The notes below the pieces were generated by a model. That model saw only the letters and a program-made list of their open reading frames with translations. It was not told the DNA's origin and searched no databases. This document shows positions 11,320-20,839 of a stretch of DNA of 64,000 nucleotides, piece after piece. The DNA is from Liriodendron chinense (lineage: Eukaryota; Streptophyta; Magnoliopsida; Magnoliales; Magnoliaceae), in the NCBI GenBank assembly GCA_003013855.2, contig ML058548.1, forward strand, positions 1,488,001 through 1,552,000, written 5' to 3'. Each line of letters begins with the position of its first letter. Positions within the stretch are counted from its first letter, which is position 1. A program made the translations under genes and the position numbers.

Positions 11320-13290
11320 GAACAGGTTACTCTGACACCTGCTCCCAACCAGGGGCACAACTTGCCCACTTCTCTCAACCAGGGGCACAACCTGCCCACT
11401 TCAATCAGCAAGGGGCACGACTTGCCCATCTCAGCACCAATTAGCAAGGGGCACGACTTGCCCATCTCTGCAAAGTCAACATCATCAATCATCAGCCAGG
11501 GGCAGAAGCAGCCCATCCATTGGACCAAGAAAGGGAAATGGCCAGCCCTAGATTGGTCTGATGTCCAGATTCCAAACTTGTGTCTAGCTGTGGAACCAGA
11601 CGAACTGCAATGCGAAGTAAGTGATCCGGGAGGGACTGAGTGCGACTCAGATCCCGAACCCGACCAGCGAGAAGTCATGGTCATTGGGCCAGACCATGAT
11701 TCTTCGCCCAAAGCATCAACCCCCACCTCTCCAGGGGAGGGAGTGTGGGGTCCTGAATGGTCATCTGTTCCCCTAACTTTTGAATCAGCCAAAGAGCCAT
11801 CTGAGGGCTCTGGCTTCCAAAAAAAAAATGCCTGTTTAAGCAGCGACCGAAACTTTGGAACAAGTTGGGCTCAATCATGGTCTGCAATGCCTGCTTGTTC
11901 AAAGTCCCACGAATTTCGAAAATCCAAAAAAATAAAAAACTTTCAAAAGCCAAAAACATCTAGCATTTCAATTTCAGAAAAATCTCAAAAACCAAAAAAC
12001 ATTTCTTTTCCTGCATTCAATAGTGTGCCAAGTTCGTCTAAAGAGTCGCATGAGTTTGAAGTCGAATCATATGATTTTGACATCGAATTAGACTTCGAGC
12101 TCATGGGTCTGGACGAAGCTCGGGATGCGGAAGATGATGATCCAGCTCCCGAACTAGAGGATCTCCTCAAAAAGTTTGAATCTAAAGCCAATGTTGTAGC
12201 CGATGATTTCGAGATAGTAAACTTGGGGACACCTGAGATCCCTAGGGAAGTACGCATTGGAAAATCGTTGCCACCTGAGATGAAACAGAAAATGATAGAG
12301 TTCCTAGCTTCAAGATTGTCCAACTTCGCGTTCTCATATGAAGACATGCCGGGGCTCGATGAAGAGCTCGTTGTACACCATCTGCCAACCAAGGCAGATA
12401 TGAAGCCAGTGAAGCAGAAACTTCGAAGAATGAAGCCAGAATGGGCTCTGAAAGTCCGAGATGAAGTCATCAAGCAGTACAACGCAGGGTTCTTGGTAGT
12501 CTCCAACTACCCTGAATGGCTCGCCAACATCGTACCAGTACCAAAGAAGGACGGCAAGGTTCGAATGTGCATCGACTTCCGAGATCTCAACAAAGCCAGT
12601 CCAAAAGATGACTTCCCTTTGCCACATATCGACACTCTGGTAGACAACACCGCTGGATACAAAATCTTCTCATTCATGGACGGGTTCTCAGGATACAATC
12701 AGATTAAGATGGCCGTCGAAGATCGTGAGAAGACAGCATTTATCACTCCCTGGGGAACCTTCTGTTACAGGGTAATGCCGTTCGGTCTGAAGAACGCAGG
12801 AGCAACATATCAGCGAGCAATGACAGCACTATTCCATGACATGATGAACAAGGAGCTTGAAGTATATGTGGACGACATGATCGTCAAATCTCGCACAACC
12901 GAAGGACACTTTGAAGATCTGAAGAAGTTATTCAACAGATTAGAAAAGTACAAGCTCCGCCTCAACCCTCAGAAATGTGTCTTCGGTGCAATGGGAGGCA
13001 AACTCCTCGGCTTTATGGTGAGCGAGGACGGCATCAGGGTCGACGAGACCAAAACCAGAGCAATCATCGAGATGCCCCCCCCCCCAAAACAGAGAAGGAA
13101 ATTCGTGGCTTCCTCGGCAGAATTCAATACATCAGTCGCTTCATCGCACAGCTCACACCTATCTGTGAGCCCATATTCAAGCTCCTTCGGAAGAACGTCC
13201 CAAAAGAATGGAATGATGATTGCCAAGTCGCTTTCGACCGCATCAAGAAGTATCTCATGAACCCTCCAGTCCTAGTGCTGCCCACTCCCG
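11320..13290 (+). pseudogene. RT: Element A reverse transcriptase with PR-RT linker
   Basis: The linker (11346-11520) repeats an (N/S)(Q/K)GH(N/D)LP(T/I)S peptide four times plus one diverged copy. RT follows: the primer-contact segment near 12370, VPKKDGKVRMCIDFRDLN near 12540-12595, and the YVDD catalytic motif at about 12864-12878. An 11-nt C run at 13075-13085 shifts the frame; the downstream part (GRIQYISRFIAQLTPI) reads one frame over. It would copy element RNA into cDNA. It is broken by this frameshift and the upstream nonsense codons. Confidence 0.85.
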
Positions 13291-13690
13291 GACGACCACT
13301 ATTGTTATACATCTCAGTAGCAGCAGAAGCCATTGGCTGTGTCCTCGGCCAACACGACGAGACCGGGAAGAAGGAACAAGCAATATACTATTTGAGCCGA
13401 AAGTTCACCGACTACGAGACCAGGTATTCCCCGATCGAGAAGACTTGCCTTGCCCTAGTCTGGGCAACTCAGCGACTCCGTCAATACATGATTGCATTCC
13501 CTATTCTCCTCCTCGCTCACATGGATCCGCTCAAGTACCTGTTCGAGAAGCCGGCACTCACTGGAAGGATAGCTAAATGGCAGCTACTCCTGTCTGAGTT
13601 CGACATCACCTATGTCACTCAGAAGGCAATCAAGGGACAGGCCCTCGCCGATCATCTTGCCGCCCACTCCCTCCTGGATTATCAATGCTC
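13291..13690 (+). pseudogene. RH: Element A first RNase H domain (degenerate)
   Basis: Follows RT in the shifted frame, with LYISVAAEAIGCVLGQ, IYYLSRKFTDYETRYSPIEK and the tail DITYVTQKAIKGQALADHLA. The usual first catalytic aspartate (CDAS in element B) is replaced by SVAA. Loss of activity in this domain with retention as a tether is the known state in Tat elements that carry a second RNase H. A further frame change occurs near 13670-13690. Confidence 0.75.
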
Positions 13691-13996
13691 AAGACGTTCT
13701 TCCCTGATGAAGATCTCTTGCTCATTGAAGAGGAAGAAAAGAAGAAAAAAGATGAGTGGACGTTATTCTTCGACGGCGCAGCAAACTCTAAAGGGAGTGG
13801 TATTGGAGCAATCCTCTACTCTCCAGATAACGTCCCTATTCCTATCTCAAGGCGCATAGCGTTCGAGTGCACCAACAACATGGCAGAGTATGAAGCATGC
13901 ATCGCTGGCTTAAGAGAAGCCATAATCTTGGGCGTCAAGAAGCTACGAGTATTTGGAGACTCACAGCTTATCATCAATCAGACCAATGGTGAATAG
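13685..13996 (+). pseudogene. aRNH: Element A second (archaeal-type) RNase H
   Basis: WTLFFDGAANSKGSGIGAIL, NMAEYEACIAGLREAI and LRVFGDSQLIINQ supply the D-E-D catalytic residues of an archaeal-type RNase H located between the RT-linked RNase H and integrase. This is a hallmark acquisition of the Tat lineage. It presumably removes the RNA strand during reverse transcription. TAG at 13994-13996 occupies the position of a conserved tryptophan (NGEW in relatives), a simple TGG-to-TAG change, so it is decay and not a natural end. Confidence 0.82.
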
Positions 13997-15493
13997 AAGA
14001 CCAAAGATGAGAAGTTGATACCATATCATGTGTATCTTGACAATCTGATCGAAGAATTCAAAGAAATCACCTTCTCATACATGCCCAGAGCCAAGAACCA
14101 GTTTGCAGATGCTCTCGCCACACTGGCATCAATGCTCGAGATCCTGAAAGGAGCTTCAGAATGGGAGCTCACAGTCGAAGTTCAAGATGAACCTGCTTTC
14201 TGCCTGCAAATAGAAGAAGCCGAAGCTGTCCCTAACAAACCCTGGTATGCCGACATCAAGCAATATCTCGAAACCCAGGAGTATCCAGAATCAGCAACAG
14301 CAACAGATCGCCGAACCATCCAACGTTTGGCCGGCCAGTTCACCATCAGTGGCGAAGTTCTCTACAAGCGATCCTATAATCACATCCTCCTCCGATGCGT
14401 CGATGAAACAGAAGCTGAAAAAATCATGAAAGAAATACACGAAGGAATCTGTGGCCCACACATGAATGGGCACATGATGGCAAAGAAGATTCTACGACTT
14501 GGCTACTATTGGCTCACCATGGAGACAGACTGTTGCCAGCACGTCAGAAAATGCTTCAAGTGTCAGGAGCATGCGAATCAAATCCATGCCCCATCATCAG
14601 AGTTATACAACCTGACCACCCCCTGGCCCTTCTCCATGTGGGGACTCGACATCATCGGCAAGATCAGTCCCAAAGCATCAAATGGTCATGAGTACATACT
14701 TGTGGCAGTCGACTACTTCACCAAGTGGGTAGAGGCAGCCTCCTACACCACAATTGCAGCATCTCAGGTGATCAAATTCATGAAGAACAACATCATATGC
14801 CGGTATGGAATCCCTAATGCCATCATCACAGATAATGGGACCCCGTTCGTCAATAAGAAGATGGATGACTTCCTCAGAAAATTCAAGATCCAACATCATC
14901 GATCAAGCCCCTACCGTCCCCAGATGAATGGTGGGGTAGAAGCCGCAAACAAGACAATCATCAGGATACTCGAGAAAATGGTCGTGACCTATCGAGATTG
15001 GTCAGATATGCTCCCATATGCACTTTGGGCCTATCGAACGTCTGTATGGTCTGCTACGGGCGTTACTCCTTTCGAGCTTACTTATGGAATGGAAGCAGTT
15101 CTACCAGTCGAGGTGGAAATACCATCACTACGGGTGTTACTAGAAAGCGGAATTGAAGAAGGAGAATGGCAACGGGCCAGATTCGATCAGTTGCATCTAG
15201 CAGATGAAAAGCGCATGCGTGCACTAAGTCATTCCCAGTGCTATCAGAAAAGGATCGCTCGGGCTTACAACAAGAGAGTCCGGAAAAGAAGTTTCAAGGT
15301 AGGCGACATGGTCATGAAGAAGATTCTACCGTCGCACCTTCCAGACCCCGGAGGAAAGTTCAAACCCTCGTGCGACGGGCCACTGATCGTTAGAGAAGTA
15401 CTTCCCGAAGGCGCCCTCAGACTCACCAACATGAGAGGGGTGGATCTTCCTGAGCCAACCAACGCCGACAACGTGAAGATCTTTCACGGGTAA
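13997..15493 (+). pseudogene. INT: Element A integrase
   Basis: Same frame as the second RNase H. It has an N-terminal HHCC zinc-binding segment (HEGICGPHMNGH ... CFKCQEH, about 14440-14570) and a catalytic core with D in WGLDIIGK (about 14640), D in ITDNGTPF (about 14825) and E in NGGVEAANKTI (about 14930). The C-terminal GDMVMKKILP/GKFKPSCDGP region follows, ending at 15493. It inserts the cDNA into the genome. From 13997 the frame is uninterrupted, so the integrase itself looks intact although upstream stops prevent polyprotein expression. Confidence 0.88.
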
Positions 15494-15597
15494 GTTATTC
15501 TGACCTTGTCAAAGGTTACTTTAATAGAGCTGAAGTCAAAAGGTCAAAGCTGAGACCTCTGAGAAATCGATTCCGTCCACCAACAAGTGTTTCAAAT

Positions 15598-15765
15598 AAG
15601 GGGATTCAAAAAGAGAAACATACAAAAAAAAGAGGGATTCAAAAGGAAAAAACAAAAAAAGGGGAGAGAAAAAGAATATAAAAGAAAAAAAAGAGAGAGA
15701 AGAAAAGAGAAAGAAAAAGGGAAGCCAAAGAAAGGCACTCAAAAAAAAAAAATCAATCCAAGAAG
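15598..15765 (+). repeat. Long purine-rich tract after A's pol
   Basis: Roughly 165 nt almost entirely A/G on the plus strand (runs such as aaagagagagaagaaaagag), just downstream of the integrase stop. Similar A-rich blocks recur at 15916-15950 and 16200-16230. It could form triplex DNA or act as an internal polypurine primer; both are inference. Confidence 0.6.
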
Positions 15766-15969
15766 AAACACAGTCATCCATCCATTCATCTCAGAGAGGT
15801 CTTTAGCAAAGACCGACAGCTCTATTATCGTAACTCGGGATAAGGGTTGAAAGACTGCCATCGGTCGGCAACGACGGATTCCCGACCTCTAGCCGCCGCA
15901 GTTATCCTAAGGATGCAGAAAAAGGAAAAAAAAAAGAGAAAAAGAAAATGTGTGCCTAAACAAAGAGGG

Positions 15970-16184
15970 CGGAGTGAAAACCCGAAAGGGCGCTCCGAGT
16001 AAAAACAGTGGGCATACAGCGGACTTGGTGAAAACCTGAAAGGGCGCCAAGGGTAAAAACAGCACAGCTGCTAAGGGGCATGCAAGATCAAATACCCGGG
16101 ACGTGGTGAAAACCCAAAAGGGCGCCACGGGCAAAAATGACGGGAAAGGGCCGGCTGTGGTGAAAACTCGAAAGAGCACTGCAG
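15970..16184 (+). ncRNA. Array of four covarying RNA hairpins
   Basis: Units at 15970-15997, 16024-16051, 16102-16129 and 16155-16184 share one fold. Each has a 7-8-bp outer stem, a constant AAAA bulge on the 5' side, a 3-bp inner stem and an A-rich tetraloop (gaaa three times, aaaa once). The outer stems differ in sequence but stay paired (cggagtg/cgctccg, cttggtg/cgccaag, cgtggtg/cgccacg, ctgtggtg/cactgcag). The inner stem changes from ccc/ggg to ctc/gag in unit 4. T-G pairs occur where the plus-strand RNA can pair but the complement cannot, so the fold belongs to the sense transcript. Each hairpin is followed by a short aaaaa run. The function is unknown. Confidence 0.75.
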
Positions 16185-16647
16185 GCAAAAATGGCTCAAA
16201 ATGAAAAAAAAAAGAAAAAAAGAAAAAATAAAAGTGCAGGTACCAAGAAAGCAGACGATCCAAATCATTTCAAGCAGTTACAGTTCAAGAACAAGAAGAA
16301 GCGCAGTTAGGAGCGAAGAGCTCTACAAATTCTGACAATCTCAGGAAGCAAAAGTTTCCATTGCCTACATCTCTAGGGAACCAAAGGATCAAGCAAGTCA
16401 AATCTCGAGACATCGGTCAAAGCATTGGCCGAGCCCCAGTTCTGATTCCTATATCCCGACACAAAAATCCAGACACACACTCACAAGACAACTCATGGCA
16501 CAGTAGATTTTCAAACAGTTTTCTCTTTTCAATTAAAGGCATCATATTTCTTTTACATATAACATATCATCTTTTTCAAAAAATACAAAAAAAATGCATC
16601 ATCATCAATCATATATGCAAAAAAGAATGTGCAGGTGGCCAACACAA

Positions 16648-19262
16648 TCAATCTCTACCCTCCTCCTCGGCCACATCAGGTGAGTCCTCTGACTCATAAA
16701 AAGATAGTCTCGCTCTCAACCTGCTCACCTCCATACGCAGGTAATGCGCCTCATCGCGCTCAAGGGTATGGATCGCTGTCTCCTCATCAGTCAACCTCTG
16801 ATCGGCAGCCAATCTCCTCGACATCATCTCACAATGATACCGAAGTGCAGAGATCTCAGACAGCAAATGGCCATGAGTGGCCAAAAGGAAGCAAGGATCA
16901 ATGAATGGGCGCTCCTCAAAAGGTTCATATGAACCAGATGAAGAACCAGCATCTCCAAGGATATCCTGCTCATCCTCATCAGCAGTCTGGTGCCAGCAAG
17001 GGATACGTCGATACAAAGACTGCTCAGCAACCCAGTACTGATACGGGGCGGTCGTCATTGAAAAAGTCCGCAGCTCAAATCCCAACAAATCAGCTGTCAA
17101 ATAACTCGCCCAGGAACAATCAATCCGGGTCCTGAAGTCAGAAGATCTAGAGGGAAGTACTCGACGCCCGATACCCGTGAAAGCGAAATGAGGAACATCC
17201 TGCTCATACCCAAACTGCCGCAGGAACCGGATGGGATGGTAAGAAAAGTAGGATCGAAAGCCTACCAACATCAGAGGATGGCGGTGTGCATCGCAAAGCA
17301 CTGGAGGAAGTGAAAGCCAAGATGACTCCCAACGAACGTTCCAGTCACGCAGTTCAGCAAACATCCTGCGATACAAGGGCTCGCTCATCCTAGCTGTATG
17401 CGGAAAAAACTCCATAATGTATCGCATAAGGTCTGGGCGACGGGTGTCAGGAAATGATACAGGAATAGTCAAAGAAATACGCTCCCATAGCCAGACCTGA
17501 TCACAGAGAGGAAAAGAAGTTCAGCTAAAGCAAAGCAATCCCCAACAAAGCAAGAAGGAAAAAAGGTGTAGAAAGGATACCTGCAGGAAGGCACAGCAGC
17601 CGCGAAGAACACGAGTGCGACCCAGGGCGCAGTCAGTCAGCCCATCGAATAGCTCGGCCAAGATGAGAGAAATGATCCCCTGCCGACGGACAGCTCGGCT
17701 CATCACCTAAAAAAGCAGAGGAGTCTGGGATCTACGCCATCCCGAGAACAGCACCTCAGCAATCAAGGAGAACATCAGTGCGTTCCGAGCAAAGGTAGAA
17801 CCGGCCGCACTCCGAGGACCCGAAAAAAGATCATACAGTAAGTCCAAGGAAAACACCACAGCATCCTGGCCACCGGCTGCAGGCCGAACAAGATAGGGGA
17901 TCCCGAACCTAGTTCTGCGGTGTGGTAGTCTTCGGCGACGTCTTCGGCGAGAAGTACTGAGTATAATCCAAGGGTAAGCCTGTCAAGCGTGCAAGCTCCT
18001 CCAAAGAAGGCCCCATCTCCATATCGTTGAACGCAAACAAGTTCAACGAAGGGACCCAGTCAATCAAGGCAAGCTCCGAGCATCCTCCAGTCAATATCAA
18101 CTCTGGCCATATGGATCAGACTGCCGAAGCCATAGGACTCTAACTCCCGAATCTCATAAACTGACAAGCTGTCAAGCCAGGCAACCAGTCGTGGCGAACA
18201 AGAAGGACGAGGAAGCAGCTGACAAGTCCTCACTGGTACCCCATCCAGAACAAAAGGCCCAGAAATCAATAATGACTCATCGAGGATCGGAAGGTCAACG
18301 GGCGAAGGAGAAGGAAAGGCTAGAACCTCTGCAGACTCGACGGCCCCTGACCTGCCCTCAGTGATGGCTACGTCTGATATGGTCGCATCGCTATCTGAAA
18401 CTGTCATAATCTCAGCCACGTGAGAAGACTCGCCCACCTCATGAACAGAGTGCGCAAAAGGCCGATGATCAAGATGATATTCTCCAGCAAAAGGGCCATC
18501 GGTGAAGACCACACCACACATCGTGGAATCCTGACCAATCCGACCGTCAAAGAAAGTATCTGAACCAGCCAGAAGGGTCCCAGCAACCCCAATCAAAGAA
18601 TCAACGGTTAGATCTGGACCTGCGGCCCCCTCCAACAGGAAATCATGAATCCAAACATCACCCTGGCCGATCAAAGGGATCATCGAGGCATCCACACCGT
18701 CCATCATCAGGGGGATATCATCAATGATCACATCAAGTCCACCCAAAGAAGTATACCGCACATCTCGGCCCTCATCCAGAACATCCAAACCGTCAAAAAT
18801 ACCATCTGAACCATCTATCTCATCCAAGCATGAGATCAGCCCATCTATGTCCATCATGGTCCCATCACCACCATCCATCACATCATCCATGGGGCCCACA
18901 CTCAAGGGATGCATAGCCTCACCTATGTCCCATCCCATCATCCCATCTATACCATCCATTCCTCCCGTGATGAAGGTCCCATTCAAATTTGAAAATCCAG
19001 CCATCCCACCATTAATCGACCCATTCAAAGCTCCACCAACCACCAAGCTTAAGTCTTCATCAATGCCCCCTCTTAATGCCCCATCTACCCCATCCATTAA
19101 AGGCATCTCCCCATTATCAAAGCTCAGTTGAAGATCTGAAGTGTGGGACCCACCTTGGACAGCCCCCACAGCCCATAAATCCCTACCATCCATGGCCCAA
19201 GAAAGCACAAGGCAAGATGAGGACAAGATGATGATGAAAGAGGAGACAAAGAGAAGATTCAT
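16648..19262 (-). pseudogene. Antisense gene module 2 of A (DUF7745-like)
   Basis: Minus-strand coding, opposite to A's pol. A frame open from 19586 contains ATG 19262 followed by a hydrophobic N-terminus (MNLLFVSSFIIILSSSCLVL) and an M/D/G-rich low-complexity stretch. After about 18260 it has YEIRELESYGFGSLIHMA and then, in another frame after about 18067, WVPSLNLFAFNDMEMGPSLEE. Farther on come RTRVLRGCCAFLQ, an 84-bp GT-AG intron candidate at 17497-17580, VWLWERI and a continuous block to the stop at 16648 ending in a coiled-coil-like tail. The motif order resembles DUF7745/plant-mobile-domain proteins found near plant retroelements. That match is from memory and tentative. Frame changes near 18067 and in 17700-17905 may be decay or unrecognised introns. 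Confidence 0.5.
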
Positions 19263-19980
19263 TGTTGGAATCGAACCTGAACGTACACAGCAGGTGGGGA
19301 CAGCAGCAACAGGGATCAGAGAATGTCCGAGCACGAGCCAGCCCAGGCCGCTCAAGAGACGAGCTCTGGGCGGCCTACCCTGGGCCGCCCGTACGGACGC
19401 GGTTCCCCTCTCTCCGCGGGATTGGCTCCAGGATTCTTGGTAGGTGAGGCTGACAGTCCACGTCAGCAGATGGCGCTCCGTGGGCCGCCCAAGGCTCCGG
19501 TCCACTCCAGATTTCGACTGAGATTGATCAAGATCATATGAAAGGTGCCCCACCGGTCCAATCATGAAGCAATGTGGCCAGAGCATGGCTGATCAAATCA
19601 AAGAAAGGGAGAGGTGGTCAAGTGGGGGCCACAAGCAATCCAAGCCGTTCAAAGACTAGATCATCATGATCTAAACCATTGAAGGACCTACATGAGCCAT
19701 CAAATAACAAGATTAAAGGTTTGATCATCACAAGAAGGGCCAGAATCCAAGATCTAAACATCAAGTGGGCCCACAAGGCCTAAATCAAGCAATCTGAACC
19801 ATTCAAGTCATCACCCATGCAGCTAAGTAGTCTCAAATCATGAAGGAATGAGTCAAAAGTCAAAGCATCCAGACATCATCAAGGAATTTGGGAGAAATCA
19901 AAGCCTGTATATTCATCCAAAAGAGCTTGATACAAAAGGGGACAAAAACAAAAGTACAAGGCCATACAAAGCAGAGGCAG
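19263..19980. other. Spacer between the two antisense modules of A
   Basis: No gene beyond the upstream extension of the antisense frame to 19586. It contains an exact reverse-strand copy (19381-19395) of the LTR 15-mer cgtacgggcggccca, about 120 bp upstream of ATG 19262. If the antisense module is transcribed, this is where its promoter would be. Confidence 0.45.
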
Positions 19981-20834
19981 CTACAAGTCACCAACATAAT
20001 CATCATCATCCCTCCTCGCGTCCCCCTCCCGACGATAAAGATCCATCAAAGGAGTAGTCACCGAACTTCCAGCATACCTGCGACGGCCACCTGGAACATA
20101 AAGCGAAGGAAGCAAAGGCCCCTGGCCAAATAGCAGATACCACTCGTCATAATCACGATCCGGGATCGTGAAACTGAAAGCCGGGCTGGCCTACCAGAGC
20201 CTCAACTCTCTCATCAACTGGCATCCGAGCAGCTGGAAGAGGAGCAGAACAGGGGACCCGTGCCACCCCAGTGACTTGCCGAAGCAATCTCTCCCCCAAG
20301 TACCATTGGAAGGACTCAGCGTCAGAAAGCAGAATACGAAGACATGAAGCATCGTATGCCTCCACGCGCTGGGGTGTGTAGTAAAGAGGGAAACTAGCAT
20401 ATGGCATCCGAGCGAACTGCAGCAGAAGAGGTTACCACGATCAGTTACAAGTACAGCACAAGGACAAAGACAAGCAAGATACTTACGTCCTCAACGGTCA
20501 GCCCGTCTATGTCAGCACGCCAATTGTCCTCGGGAACTCGGGAGTTCCGCTGACGGTTCTGTTGGTGCCAGTACATGTGGCGATACTGAGAAGGCTCAAC
20601 ATCATCCCGCATCCTCGGTGCAAGATGGGGGAAATGGTCATAAAAGCAGGTCTGGACAAAAGCACATCTAATGATCAGAGAGAGAAAGAAGGCAGATGGC
20701 CCCAAGGAAGATGAAAGAAGAAATACCTCAACAACAGGCCAGAAACCTGTGAAGGACCGGCTATGTCGACAGGTCTTGTCCAGACCTTGAAAGAGACGGG
20801 TCAAGATAGCCCCATTCCAGTTATAGGGGTGATG

Positions 20835-20839
20835 AAGAT
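20835..20839. repeat. Target-site duplication of B, left copy (AAGAT)
   Basis: aagat directly precedes B's left LTR. The identical copy at 31250-31254 directly follows its right LTR. Confidence 0.9.

Noticed and set aside
20154..20170. cacgatccgggatcgtg palindrome at the frame disturbance of the PMD-like gene
   Set aside because: A single 17-nt near-palindrome without a repeated partner or structural context; noted only as the site of the indel.
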